Source: Pseudomonadota bacterium (GTDB taxonomy: Bacteria > Myxococcota_A > UBA796 > CAJQPC01). Taken from it: a stretch of 64,000 bases of DNA. The notes beneath the pieces were generated by a model. It was given only the letters and a program-made list of their open reading frames with translations. It made no database searches and had not been told where the DNA came from. The position numbers were made by a program, and so were the translations under genes. The stretch is taken from assembly GCA_024228935.1 (NCBI GenBank), contig JAAESX010000088.1, forward strand, positions 62,001 to 126,000. Direction: 5' to 3'. Positions 23,791-34,789 of this stretch are shown one piece after another. Within the stretch, counting starts at the first letter, position 1, and each line of letters starts with the position of its first letter.

Positions 23791-26106
23791 TCAGTCCTGG
23801 CGGGTGACCAGGTCGACGTCCAGGCGGTAGACGCCGTCGACGCAGACGAGGACGTCCTTCAGCCCGAGCTTCCGCAACAGCGAGAGCGTCACGTGGAGCC
23901 GGTTCTTGGCGGCCTGCCAGCGGATGCGCTCACCCGGCCAGCCGGCCTCGATGAGGGCGTCGGCGTCACCCGGCCCGTCGAGCGCCAGTCGCCACAGGAT
24001 GCGCCGAGCCGGCCCGCGTCGTGACAGATCGACCCGCACACCCAGGTGGCTGAAGCCGTCCGGATCGACCTCCAGACGTTTGCGGCGACTGCGTCGCAGC
24101 AGCGCGACGTCCCTCTGTTCGAACAGGTCGCCCTGCTGCGGCTCCTTGCACTCGACCGTCGGGTCCCAGTGCGCCTGGAGCCACCCATCCTCGACGGGAT
24201 CCTCGGCATCCTCGCGCCATGCCTCGTGGTGGCGGCGAGCAGCGTGCAGGTCGCCCCGGAGAGCCGCAACCTGGACGCGATGGGTGAGGATGCGCAGCCG
24301 GTGGCGGGCGAAGGTGACGATCTCCGCCGCCCGATCCAGCGCTCGCTCGGCCGCATCCAGGTCCCCCTCGACCAGGATGCCGCACTGCGTGATGTGGGCG
24401 TCGCGCTCCATCATCCGGTCGCTTCCGGTCCCGGCGCGGACCAGCAGATCGGGCACATGCGGCGGGATCTCGCCGCCGAGCATGACCTGGACCTGGATGC
24501 GCCGCAGCTCCAGGTACGCGGCGAACTGGGGCAGCGTGGCGGCCTCGGCCAGCTCCATGCCCCGTGTCAGATACTCGGGAGCGCCCTCACCGAGCCGGGT
24601 CGTCGTCGCGGTCTGGGCCAGGTTGGCGAGCGTGCGGATGTGACGGAGCGAGCCCGTGCGTTCCGGTCCGATGGCCAGGAGCTGCTCCCAGAGCTGGATC
24701 GCGCCGTGTCGGTCACCCGACGCCCCGACGGCGAAGCCCAGGTTGCCGAGCACCCTCTGGGCGAGCGGTGATCGGGCCGGCTCAGGCAGCGACGCCAGGG
24801 CCTCACGCAGAATCGGCGCGGCCTGCGCATACCGGGCGGAGAGCAGGCTGATCACGCCGTCCATGCTGAGCAGGCGCCCCCGGGTCGCCGCATCCGGATC
24901 CTGGAGCAGCGCTCGGGCCTCGGCGAGCCAGCCCGGGACAGACGCCGGCTCTCGGGTGAACCGCTCGGCACGCAGGAGCAGCAGCTCGCCCCGCAGGTCG
25001 GCGGGCAGGTCCATCTCGAGCGCCTGCGCCAGCAGGCCCACCGCCTGGTCCCGCTGGTCGTCGAAGCCACCGACGCGGTCCGACAGCATCACGCACACGG
25101 CGCGCGCGAAGTCCTCGCCCGATGCGTGGTGGACGAGCACCTGGACGTCATCGGCGTGGAGCGGGAAGCCCCCGACCGGGGAGCTGGAGAGGAGTTTCCC
25201 CGACCGGGCCGCAGCGGCGGCAGCCAGACAGGCCGAGACCCAGGCGGCGCGTCGGTCCTCGGCCCCCTGGCGGCGCGCGAACTCCCGGGCCGCGAACGGC
25301 ATCCTCAGCCCGTCGGCGCTGCGGACCAGCCAGGCCTGTTCATGCAGCACCTCGAGCTGATCGAGCGTCGCGTCTCCGAGGAGCGCCATCGCCGCCTCGA
25401 TCGAGATGGGTCCGTCGAACAGGCTCAGGCGGAGCGCGGCCTCCTGGTGCGGGGGCTCGAGCGCACCCCAGCTCCAGGCCAGCGCCGCCGCCATCGAGCG
25501 CGTCGGATCCAGGCGATCCGCCAGGAGCTCGAGGCTCAGGTGTCGCCGGACGCCTTCGGCGCCGAGCAGTCGGGCCCGAGCCGCCGCCAGCTCCACCGCG
25601 AGCGGCACGCAGGCCAGCTCGTCGACCAGATGGCGCGCCGCCGGGTCCGCAGGACGACCCGACCGAGCGCAGAACAAGGCCAGGGCATCAGGGGGCTCGA
25701 GCGGCTCGACCAGGAACTCGTCCCAGCCCGCGCGCGGCGGCGGAACCCGGGTGGCGAGCACCAGCCGCAGGCCCTCGACGTCCCGGACCCACTCGGCCAG
25801 GACCATCCAGCCGCCATCGGACAGCTCGACGGCGTCCAGCCCGATGGTCCGCCCACGCAGCGCCAGCGGGACGCGCTCGGCCACGTCCGCCCCGGGTGCG
25901 ACGCCGAGCGCCGCCGCGACACGGGCCTCCAGGTCATCGGCTCGCTCGGGCACGTCGACACGCACGCTCTCGGGGCCCAGCGCCTCGACCAGCAGGCGCG
26001 ACTTCCCTACGCCCGGCCCACCGAAGAGCCCCACGGCACAGCGGGTCCGCTCCAGCCGCTCGCGCAGCCAGGCGAGCTCGCGGTCGCGACCGAAGAACGA
26101 CGTCAC
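23791..26106 (-). CDS. STAND ATPase transcription regulator, downstream paralogue
   Basis: 771 residues. Walker A GGPGVGKS at 29-36 is followed by NB-ARC-like blocks (LRLVLATRVPP, VPLAVELAAARARLLG). TPR-like helices run from about 330 to 680. The C-terminus from about 690 (VDLSRRGPARRILWRLALDG, AAKNRLHVTLSLLRKLGL) is a winged helix of the OmpR/SARP type, here C-terminal rather than N-terminal as in AfsR. GTG 26106 overlaps the TGA of the upstream paralogue. It probably switches transcription on ATP binding and ligand or partner sensing by the TPRs. Targets unknown. Confidence 0.8.
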   Translation of the reverse strand: MTSFFGRDRELAWLRERLERTRCAVGLFGGPGVGKSRLLVEALGPESVRVDVPERADDLEARVAAALGVAPGADVAERVPLALRGRTIGLDAVELSDGGWMVLAEWVRDVEGLRLVLATRVPPPRAGWDEFLVEPLEPPDALALFCARSGRPADPAARHLVDELACVPLAVELAAARARLLGAEGVRRHLSLELLADRLDPTRSMAAALAWSWGALEPPHQEAALRLSLFDGPISIEAAMALLGDATLDQLEVLHEQAWLVRSADGLRMPFAAREFARRQGAEDRRAAWVSACLAAAAAARSGKLLSSSPVGGFPLHADDVQVLVHHASGEDFARAVCVMLSDRVGGFDDQRDQAVGLLAQALEMDLPADLRGELLLLRAERFTREPASVPGWLAEARALLQDPDAATRGRLLSMDGVISLLSARYAQAAPILREALASLPEPARSPLAQRVLGNLGFAVGASGDRHGAIQLWEQLLAIGPERTGSLRHIRTLANLAQTATTTRLGEGAPEYLTRGMELAEAATLPQFAAYLELRRIQVQVMLGGEIPPHVPDLLVRAGTGSDRMMERDAHITQCGILVEGDLDAAERALDRAAEIVTFARHRLRILTHRVQVAALRGDLHAARRHHEAWREDAEDPVEDGWLQAHWDPTVECKEPQQGDLFEQRDVALLRRSRRKRLEVDPDGFSHLGVRVDLSRRGPARRILWRLALDGPGDADALIEAGWPGERIRWQAAKNRLHVTLSLLRKLGLKDVLVCVDGVYRLDVDLVTRQD

Positions 26107-28418
26107 GACGGCTCGCCCAGCTCGACACGACCGTCCAGCTGGTACCGGCCGTCCACACACACCACGACGTCCTTCAGCCCCAGCTTGCGAAGCAGCGAGA
26201 GCGTCACGTGGAGCCGGTTCTTCGCAGCCTCCCATTGGATCTGCTCGCCGGGCCAGCCGGCCTGGATCAGCCCGTCGGCATCCGCCTCGCCGACCGACGC
26301 CAGGTGCCACAGGATCCGACGCGCCGGCCCTCGACGGGACAGGTCGACGACCCGGCCGCCGAGCTCGAACGCGTTCGGTCGGACGACCAGCTGGCGTGCT
26401 CGACTCTGGAGGATCTGTCGGATGTTCTTCGCATCGAACAGGTTGCCGGGCCGGGGCTCGGGCACGGGCGCGGTGGGATCCACGAAGGCCGTCAGGACCG
26501 AGCGGTCGAAGTCGCTGACGGGCCCGGCCTCCAGGCGATCTCGCAGCGCCTCGCCCGCGGCAGCGAAGTCCCCACGCAGGGCGCTGACGACGATGCGTGC
26601 CTCCATGACCCCCAGGGTCACGCCCGGCCGGGGGGTGTCCAGTCCCAGCGCCACTTCGCAGGCCGCTGCGGCGGCGTCGAGCTGACCCGCGTCGAGGTAG
26701 ATCCAGGGAGGCAGCAGCGCCGCCGTGGCGTGAAGCTGCTGTTCGGGTCCAGCGAGCACACGCACGAGCGCCCGGCGGGTCCGACCCACGTCGACGGGCT
26801 CGCCGAGCAGCGTCTTCGCCTCCTGCTCGCGCAGCAGCATGTACGCCTCCCACTGCGGCACGGTGTGCCGGCGGGCGAGCTCCATGGCCTCGGCGATGTA
26901 CGCGAGCGAGCCCCTGCCCGAGCGCACGTTCAGCAGGGCCTGCGCCATGTTTCGAAGGGTCCGCACACGGGTCAGCGGGTGTCCCCGTCCTTCGTCCCGG
27001 CGCAGCAGCTCCTCCCAGACGACCAGCGCCTCGCTCGCGCGGTCGCCCGACGCCAGCGCCGAGCCGAGGTTCCCCAGGGCACGCTGCGTGGACGGCGACC
27101 AGGCCGCGCCGTCGAGCGCCTGGTGGGCAGACTCGAGCAGGGCGGTGGCCTCGGTCACGCGGCGCCGCACCAGCAGCCCGATGGCCTCGGCATGATCGAC
27201 GCGCGCCTGGCTCAGCGGGTCCGATGGGAGCCCGGGGCGCGCGGCCTGGGCGTGCTCGAGCATCTTCATGGGGCCCGAGCCGCGGAACTCGGCCCGGACG
27301 AGCTCCAGCTCGAACCACGCCGGAGAATCGACCGCACACGCCGCCTGGGCGCGATCCAGCAGCCGGCCGCGGAGCGCACCTTCCGGGCCGGTGAACCGAT
27401 CCCCGAGAACCAGGCACGCCGCCCGAGGCAGCTCGTCGTCGTCGACGTGATCGAGCAGCTCGAGCAGGTCCGGCTCGGCGACGGGACAGGCGCCGCGGGG
27501 GGCGCTGATCCACATCGCGCCGCTTCGGGCCCCGTCCATGGCCGCGAGGCACCCGCGCACCCACGCCGGCCGCTCACGCTCGGCGTCCTGCAAGGTGACG
27601 AACCCGCGCACCGCCACGGGCACGCGCAGCGCAGCGTCCTCGCGAACGAGCCACGCCTGTTCCTGGAGCGCCGAGAGCAGGTCCAGTGCCGCGGGACCGA
27701 GCGTCGTCCGGGCCACCTCGACCGAGAACGCCCCGGCGAACAGGGCGAGTCGGCGAGCGGCCTGGCGCTCGCTCTCGGTCAAGGCGCTCCAGCTCCAGGA
27801 CAGCGCCGCCCACATCGAACGCGACGGGTCTCGGCGGTCGGCAAGGAGCTCGACAGAGAGGCGCTCCCGGACGCCCTCGACGCCCAGCAACCTCGCTCGG
27901 GCAGCCGCCAGCTCGATGGCCAACGGAACCCCGGCCAGGTCCGCGACGAGGGCCTCGACGTGGGGGCTCGACCGGGTCGACCGCGCCCGGAACAAGCCCG
28001 CCGCGTCCCGGGCCGGGAGCGGACCGACCAGCAGCTCGTCCCAACCGACCGGCGGGGCGCCGCGGCCCGCGACGACCAGGCGCAACCCTTCGATGCGGGA
28101 CCACCCGCCCAGGAGCTCCCAGTCTGCGGGAGAGACCGAGACCGTGTCGACCCCGACGATCCGCCCGGCCAGCGCCAACGGCACCCGCTCGGCCCGGTCC
28201 GGTCCGGGGGCGACGGCCAAGGCGTCGGCGACCCGCTCGCACAGGTCTGCGGTCGGATCCACCGCCACATGCACGGCGTCGGCCGGCAGCGCCTGGGCCA
28301 GGAGCCGGGACTTGCCCATTCCGGGGCCACCGAACACCACGACCGAGCACCGGGGCGCCCGGAGCCGCTCGTGCAGCCACCCCAGCTCCTGCTCTCGACC
28401 GATGAACGACGCCGACAT
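26103..28418 (-). CDS. STAND ATPase transcription regulator, upstream paralogue
   Basis: Also exactly 771 residues, with the same order: Walker A GGPGMGKS (30-37), NB-ARC-like section (GLRLVVAGRGAPP, VPLAIELAAARARLLG), TPR-like helices, then a winged helix. Its C-terminal NRLHVTLSLLRKLGLKD is almost identical to the downstream copy, while the TPR parts have diverged. This points to an old tandem duplication in which DNA recognition was kept and sensing changed. ATG 28418. The two genes are translationally coupled (GTGA) and may heterodimerise or compete for the same sites. Confidence 0.8.
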   Translation of the reverse strand: MSASFIGREQELGWLHERLRAPRCSVVVFGGPGMGKSRLLAQALPADAVHVAVDPTADLCERVADALAVAPGPDRAERVPLALAGRIVGVDTVSVSPADWELLGGWSRIEGLRLVVAGRGAPPVGWDELLVGPLPARDAAGLFRARSTRSSPHVEALVADLAGVPLAIELAAARARLLGVEGVRERLSVELLADRRDPSRSMWAALSWSWSALTESERQAARRLALFAGAFSVEVARTTLGPAALDLLSALQEQAWLVREDAALRVPVAVRGFVTLQDAERERPAWVRGCLAAMDGARSGAMWISAPRGACPVAEPDLLELLDHVDDDELPRAACLVLGDRFTGPEGALRGRLLDRAQAACAVDSPAWFELELVRAEFRGSGPMKMLEHAQAARPGLPSDPLSQARVDHAEAIGLLVRRRVTEATALLESAHQALDGAAWSPSTQRALGNLGSALASGDRASEALVVWEELLRRDEGRGHPLTRVRTLRNMAQALLNVRSGRGSLAYIAEAMELARRHTVPQWEAYMLLREQEAKTLLGEPVDVGRTRRALVRVLAGPEQQLHATAALLPPWIYLDAGQLDAAAAACEVALGLDTPRPGVTLGVMEARIVVSALRGDFAAAGEALRDRLEAGPVSDFDRSVLTAFVDPTAPVPEPRPGNLFDAKNIRQILQSRARQLVVRPNAFELGGRVVDLSRRGPARRILWHLASVGEADADGLIQAGWPGEQIQWEAAKNRLHVTLSLLRKLGLKDVVVCVDGRYQLDGRVELGEPS

Positions 28419-28439
28419 CCCGGCATCACCCTATCCGAG

Positions 28440-28826
28440 CTACTCGGCCTCGACCCGGAACGTGAAGTCCAGCGGCAGCTCGCGGGCATTGGTCTGCACG
28501 TAGACCCGCCCGAACTCGCCCTCGAAGTCCCCCTCGGAGTCGCCCTGCTTCCAGGTGATGTAGAGCGTCCCGAAGCCATCGACGGGGATGGGGTCGGCGT
28601 CGTGGGTCACCTCGACGCTGTCGAGATCGGACCACGCGTCTTCGATGATCAGCGGGCGACATCCGGTGCTGTGCAGCTCCATGAAGTCCCAGGCCTCGGC
28701 CCCGTGCGCCTGGACCCCGAGGTCGAACCCGGTCCGTGCGACCTCGACGTCGGCCAGACAGTCGTCCTCGAAGCCGGTGTCGTAGTACTCGGGCTCGGGG
28801 AAGCAGGCGACGATGAGCAGCAGCAT
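28440..28826 (-). CDS. Small lipoprotein, Ig-like strand pattern
   Basis: 128 residues. MLLLIVAC (Cys 8) is followed by an acidic linker and a strand-rich body (VARTGFDLGVQAHG, FGTLYITWKQGDSEG, LDFTFRVEAE) with the pattern of a DUF1573/immunoglobulin-like domain. Cys residues in DDCLAD and STGCRPL may pair. GAGG lies six bases before ATG 28826. It is followed by the paired STAND regulators on the same strand, 22 bases away, so it could be the envelope output or input of that pair. Confidence 0.72.
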   Translation of the reverse strand: MLLLIVACFPEPEYYDTGFEDDCLADVEVARTGFDLGVQAHGAEAWDFMELHSTGCRPLIIEDAWSDLDSVEVTHDADPIPVDGFGTLYITWKQGDSEGDFEGEFGRVYVQTNARELPLDFTFRVEAE

Positions 28827-28887
28827 GGATACCTCGGGGCCCGACCTCTAGACCGTACCCGTCTGATCGGCGGGCCTGGAGCCTTCC

Positions 28888-29406
28888 ATGAGCATGTACA
28901 ACGCAACCGTCCCCCAGTTCACGCAGCTGCTCGACAACCTGAGCGGCTGGCTGGTCGAGGCCGAGGCGTATGCCGAAGCGCGCGGCTTCGACGTCGCCGT
29001 GCTGCTGGACCAGCGGCTGTACCCGGACATGTTCAGCCTGCGGCGTCAGATCCAGTCCAGCTGCGACAACGTGAAGCTGTGCTGCACCCGGCTGGGTGAC
29101 GTCGAGGCTCCGAAGCACGAGGACGGAGAGCAGACCTGGGACGAGCTAAAGGCCCGGCTCGCCGAGGTCCGCGCCTTCATCCAGGGGCTCGACCCCGAGG
29201 GCTTCTCGGACGCCGCCAAGCGCGAACTCACCCCGGGCTTCCTTCGTGGCCGAGCAGTCCTGGGCCACCACTACCTGAACCAGTTCGCGCTCCCGAACCT
29301 CTACTTCCACCTGTCGATGACGTACGCCATCCTGCGCTCGAACGGCGTGCAGCTGGGCAAGATGAAGTTCATCGGCAACCTGACGACCTACGAGCCCACC
29401 GCATAG
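28888..29406 (+). CDS. DUF1993 family protein
   Basis: 172 residues, the usual length. MYNATVPQFTQLLDNLSGWL at the start and LPNLYFHLSMTYAILRSNGV near the end are conserved DUF1993 segments. The family is a four-helix DinB-like bundle of unknown function, without the DinB metal histidines in most members. GGAG sits seven bases before ATG 28888. Cytosolic, probably monocistronic; divergent from the lipoprotein gene at 28826. Confidence 0.85.
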   Translation: MSMYNATVPQFTQLLDNLSGWLVEAEAYAEARGFDVAVLLDQRLYPDMFSLRRQIQSSCDNVKLCCTRLGDVEAPKHEDGEQTWDELKARLAEVRAFIQGLDPEGFSDAAKRELTPGFLRGRAVLGHHYLNQFALPNLYFHLSMTYAILRSNGVQLGKMKFIGNLTTYEPTA

Positions 29407-29561
29407 TCGATGAAGGCCCGGGCGGGCAGGGCGGGGTGGCGGGTGCGCACCCGAGCTCGCGGAGGTTTGTTCGCGTTCACGCAACAACAGCCTGCGGAAG
29501 AACATGATTGTCCTGCTGAAGCCAAGCCTCAGCTTCGAGACATCCCCGCAACGGAGAACCC

Positions 29562-29993
29562 ATGTTCCTCAGCCTCCTCGGACTCGCCCTGGCCGGCGAC
29601 ATCGACACCGACAAGTCCTCGATCACCGCGGTCGGCGCCAAGGTGACCGGCAGCCACGACATCGCCTTCGACGACTGGAGCGGCTCGCTCGAGCTGAAGG
29701 ACGACAAGCTGTCCGGCGTCTCGGTCACCATCCAGACGGCGTCGATCCGAGCGGACCACCCCAAGCTGACGGGCCACCTGCAGTCCCCGGACTTCTTCGG
29801 CGTCAAGGAGTTCCCGACCGCCACGTTCATCTCGACGGCCGTGCAGGAGAAGGCCGGAGAGAACGGCGCCACCCACATGCTGAGCGGCGACCTGACGATA
29901 CACGGCGTCACCAAGGGCATCGCGGTGCCGGCCAAGGTCGAGGGCGGCACGGTGACGACGAACTTCGTCATCGACCGGCAGGACCAGAGTTGA
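29562..29993 (+). CDS. YceI family protein, C-terminally truncated
   Basis: 143 residues with a short signal sequence (MFLSLLGLALAGD). GSHDIAFDDWSGSLEL, LTGHLQSPDFFGVKEFPTA and LTIHGVTKGIAVPAKV are classic YceI lipocalin-like segments, a periplasmic isoprenoid-binding fold. The family normally ends with about 20 more residues after the VIDR strand (a GxxYPG region). Here it stops after VIDRQDQS, and the stop lies inside a 9-bp inverted repeat. The last strand of the barrel is therefore missing or replaced. GGAG precedes ATG 29562. Confidence 0.85.
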   Translation: MFLSLLGLALAGDIDTDKSSITAVGAKVTGSHDIAFDDWSGSLELKDDKLSGVSVTIQTASIRADHPKLTGHLQSPDFFGVKEFPTATFISTAVQEKAGENGATHMLSGDLTIHGVTKGIAVPAKVEGGTVTTNFVIDRQDQS

Positions 29994-30015
29994 GACCGTC
30001 AGGGCAGTCTCAACT
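29988..30015. repeat. Perfect 9-bp inverted repeat at the truncated yceI end
   Basis: AGTTGAGAC, ten bases, GTCTCAACT. It spans the yceI stop codon. The 12-mer TGAGACCGTCAG inside it (29991-30002) recurs at 30042-30053, 51 bases on. No T-tract, so a mobile or repeat element end is as likely as a terminator. Confidence 0.6.
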
Positions 30016-30097
30016 CGCCTTCTGGCCGCCACAATCGGACCTGAGACCGTCAGTTCGGACATGGCAGGACATCAGGTGTGGGGCGGCTTCGACCATC

Positions 30098-30119
30098 GAA
30101 TGCGTCAACAGACGCATTC
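30098..30119. promoter_or_regulatory. Strong hairpin upstream of ccmA
   Basis: GAATGCGTC, AACA, GACGCATTC: nine perfect pairs with a four-base loop, 33 bases before ATG 30153. It lacks a T-run. It could be an operator or a leader hairpin stabilising the long ccm mRNA. Confidence 0.45.
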
Positions 30120-30152
30120 CTGAATGCCGGCCGCGCGCGTTAGTTCCGAGCC

Positions 30153-30842
30153 ATGCTCGCCGTCGAGACCAACGACCTGTCCCGCCGCTATGGGCCTCGA
30201 TGGGCATTGGTCCGGGCGAACCTGCGGATCGAGGAAGGTGAGCGCTTCCTCATCGTGGGCGCCAACGGCTCGGGCAAGACCACCCTGTTGCGCGTGCTGT
30301 CGACGGCGCTGCCTCGAACCCGCGGTGACCTGAAGATCTTCGGCCGAGACCCGGACGAGGAGCGCCGCGCGGTCCGCCACGACCTGGCGCTCCTGAGCCA
30401 CCTGCCGGCCATCTACGAGGAGCTGTCGGGCGTCGAGAACCTGCGCATCTTCCTCGACCTGATGGGCCGCACCGACGAGGCCCCGGAGCCCTGGCTCGAG
30501 CGCGTCGGCCTCGAGGTCCGCCCCGACCCCATCTGGTCGTACTCGGCGGGCATGAAGAAGCGGCTGTCGTTCGCGCGCATGCTCAGCCAGAAGCCGCGGC
30601 TGGCCTTGATCGACGAGCCCTATGGCCAGCTCGATCCAGCGGGCTTCGGCTTCGTCGACGACCTGCTGACGAGCCTCTCGGACGAGGGCACCACGGTCAT
30701 CGTCGCGAGCCACCAGGTGAACCGGGCGCGGCACCTGTGCCACAACGCGATGCTGCTGCACTCGGGCCAGACCCGCTGGACCGGGCCCGCCGAGCGCATC
30801 GACGAGGCCTGGGACGTCCTGCACACCGGGAAGGCCTCGTGA
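30153..30842 (+). CDS. ccmA: Cytochrome c maturation ABC transporter ATPase CcmA
   Basis: 229 residues. Walker A GANGSGKTT, signature YSAGMKKRL (SGG replaced by SAG), Walker B LALIDEPYGQLDP and switch His (VASHQ) are present. With CcmB it forms the ATPase that releases holo-CcmE from CcmC. First gene of a complete ccm operon. The next gene overlaps by four bases (GTGA). Cytoplasmic face of the inner membrane. Confidence 0.93.
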   Translation: MLAVETNDLSRRYGPRWALVRANLRIEEGERFLIVGANGSGKTTLLRVLSTALPRTRGDLKIFGRDPDEERRAVRHDLALLSHLPAIYEELSGVENLRIFLDLMGRTDEAPEPWLERVGLEVRPDPIWSYSAGMKKRLSFARMLSQKPRLALIDEPYGQLDPAGFGFVDDLLTSLSDEGTTVIVASHQVNRARHLCHNAMLLHSGQTRWTGPAERIDEAWDVLHTGKAS

Positions 30843-31516
30843 GCTGGGTCGGCCAGGCGGTTCGCATCCTGCGGAAGGACCTGCAGATCGAGTGGCGGGG
30901 CAAGGCCCGGGCCTTCGCGCTGGCGACGTTCGCCGGCATCCTGCTGCTGCTGTTCTCGTTCGCCATCGGGCCGGACACGAAGATGCTGCAGAAGCACGCC
31001 GCGGCCTACATCTGGCTGGCTGTCCTGACCGCGTCGACACTGAGTCTCGCGCAGTCGTTCCGGACCGAGACCGAGCACGGCGCGCTGGAAGGCCTGCGGC
31101 TGCTGCCCATCGACTCCCGCGGCCTCTACTACGGCAAGGCGCTGGCGAACTGGCTCGTGCTGGTGGGGCTCACCGGCCTGCTGATGCCGCTGTCGTTCAT
31201 CCTCTTCGACCTGTCGCTGAGCGAGTCCCCTCTGAAGCTCGTCGCCGTGCTGCTGCTGGGCTGTGGAGGCATCGCTGCGCCGGGCACGATGTACTCGGCG
31301 CTCACGGCGCGTACGGGGGCCCAACAGCTTATGTTGCCGGTCCTGCTCTTTCCGCTCCTCGTGCCGGCACTCCTGGCTGCGGTGAAGGCCCTCGGCTTCG
31401 TCCTGTTGGGCGATCCGATGGACCAGATCGGCAGCTGGCTGACGCTGCTGCTGTGCTTCGACCTCGTGTTCTGGAGCCTCGGCGGCGTGCTCTTCGGCTA
31501 CCTCATCGAGCAATAG
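30839..31516 (+). CDS. ccmB: Heme exporter membrane subunit CcmB
   Basis: 225 residues from GTG 30839. Six membrane helices can be seen, starting at FALATFAGILLLLFSFAIGP. FRTETEHGALEGLRLLPI is the conserved cytoplasmic loop of CcmB. It pairs with CcmA as the membrane half of the ABC complex. It ends at TAG, directly followed by the ccmC ATG with no spacer. Confidence 0.92.
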   Translation: MSWVGQAVRILRKDLQIEWRGKARAFALATFAGILLLLFSFAIGPDTKMLQKHAAAYIWLAVLTASTLSLAQSFRTETEHGALEGLRLLPIDSRGLYYGKALANWLVLVGLTGLLMPLSFILFDLSLSESPLKLVAVLLLGCGGIAAPGTMYSALTARTGAQQLMLPVLLFPLLVPALLAAVKALGFVLLGDPMDQIGSWLTLLLCFDLVFWSLGGVLFGYLIEQ

Positions 31517-32239
31517 ATGGACCCCACGAAAAACAAGGCTGCACTCGGCTTCACGCTCCTGGGCTTCCTGCTCGTCGCGTCAGGCCACGCCGCGGGCCTG
31601 TTCTGGGCGCCTCGCGAAGCCATGATGGGCGACGTCGGACGCATCCTGTACTGCCACGTTCCGACGGCCTGGGTGGCCCTCGTCACCTACCTGATCGCGT
31701 TCATCGCGGCGTGCGGCGCCCTGGTCACGACCAAGGACAAGTGGGACGCGACCACGCACGCCGCCGTCGAGGTCGGGCTGGTCCTGAACACGCTGCTCGT
31801 GTTCCAGGGGAGCGTCTGGGCCAAGCCGACGTGGGGCACGTTCTGGACGTTCGACCCACGCCTCACGACGACGGCCATCATGGCCATCAGCTTCGCCGGC
31901 ATCCTGGTCCTGAGGCACCTGGTCCACGACCACGACCGACGTCGCGTCGTCACCAGCGTCGCGGCCATCCTGGCGTTCGTGAACGTGCCCATCGTCTACA
32001 TGTCGGTGAAGTGGTGGAAGTCGCTCCACCAGACGCAGTCGAGCCCCGACACCGTCAGCGACCCCATGGTGTGGGTCCTGCGCACGGCGGCGTTCGGCAT
32101 GCTGTTCCTGTCCATCGGCTTCATCCTGTACCGGCGCGACATCGCGCTCAGGCAGATGAAGGCCGACCACGGCGAGACCGAGCTCCCGCCCGAGCAGGAC
32201 CGCATCGAGCTGGGCCTCAAGCAGAAGGAGACCTCCTGA
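31517..32239 (+). CDS. ccmC: Heme delivery protein CcmC
   Basis: 240 residues, six TM helices. The WWD heme-handling motif reads WGTFWTFDPRLT (106-117), and the flanking heme-ligand histidines are His47 (YCHVP) and His171 (KSLHQ). CcmC loads heme onto CcmE on the periplasmic side. The C-terminal 25 residues are polar and charged. The TGA shares its A with the ccmD ATG. Confidence 0.93.
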   Translation: MDPTKNKAALGFTLLGFLLVASGHAAGLFWAPREAMMGDVGRILYCHVPTAWVALVTYLIAFIAACGALVTTKDKWDATTHAAVEVGLVLNTLLVFQGSVWAKPTWGTFWTFDPRLTTTAIMAISFAGILVLRHLVHDHDRRRVVTSVAAILAFVNVPIVYMSVKWWKSLHQTQSSPDTVSDPMVWVLRTAAFGMLFLSIGFILYRRDIALRQMKADHGETELPPEQDRIELGLKQKETS

Positions 32240-32346
32240 TGGACGGCGTGATCACCGGTGGCTGGGAGTACGTCTGGACCGTCTACGGAGCGACCTGGTT
32301 CGTCCTGACGGGCTACTTCGCGTACCTGATGACGGGGACCCGATGA
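32239..32346 (+). CDS. ccmD: CcmD, small membrane adaptor
   Basis: Only 35 residues: GGWEYVWTVYGATW leads into one membrane helix ending with a basic residue. Position between ccmC and ccmE, size and the W-Y-rich start identify CcmD, which joins CcmE release from CcmABC. AGGAG lies nine bases before ATG 32239, and both ends overlap the neighbouring genes. Confidence 0.85.
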   Translation: MDGVITGGWEYVWTVYGATWFVLTGYFAYLMTGTR

Positions 32347-32809
32347 GCAGCAAGAAGCAGGAAGGAGTCGTCTTCCTCGTCGGCGCGCTCGCCGTCGCCG
32401 GGGCCGCGCTCGGGCTCGTCTGGTTCGCCAGCGACGAGATGGGCGAGAACCTCGTCTACTACTGGACGCCGGCCGAGGTCCACGCCGCGGGCGCCGAGGC
32501 CTACGGGCCCACCATCCGCCTGGGCGGCCTCGTGAAGGAAGGCACGCTCGACTGGAACCCCGAGGCCCAGACCGTCGACCTGGTCGTGACCGACACCACC
32601 GGCGCCGAGCTGCCGATCCACGCCCAGGGCGCCCCCCCGCAGATGCTGCGCGAAGGCATCGGCGTCGTGGTCGAGGGCACGCTGCGAGCCGACGGCACGT
32701 TCGAGACCGACCGGCTGATGGTCAAGCACAGCAACGAGTACAAGTCGGACTTCGAGGACATGTCTCCCGCCGAACGCGCCGCCATGTACGAGACCATCTC
32801 GGACGACAT

Positions 32810-32813
<4 letters not shown>
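32343..32813 (+). CDS. ccmE: Heme chaperone CcmE
   Basis: 156 residues with one N-terminal membrane anchor (VVFLVGALAVAGAALGLVWF) and a periplasmic OB fold. VKHSNEY (127-133) holds the heme-binding His129 and Tyr133 of the HxxxY type. CcmE carries heme covalently from CcmC to CcmF. It overlaps ccmD (ATGA) and ccmF (TTGA). Confidence 0.93.
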
Positions 32814-34785
<1,972 letters not shown>

Positions 34786-34789
<4 letters not shown>

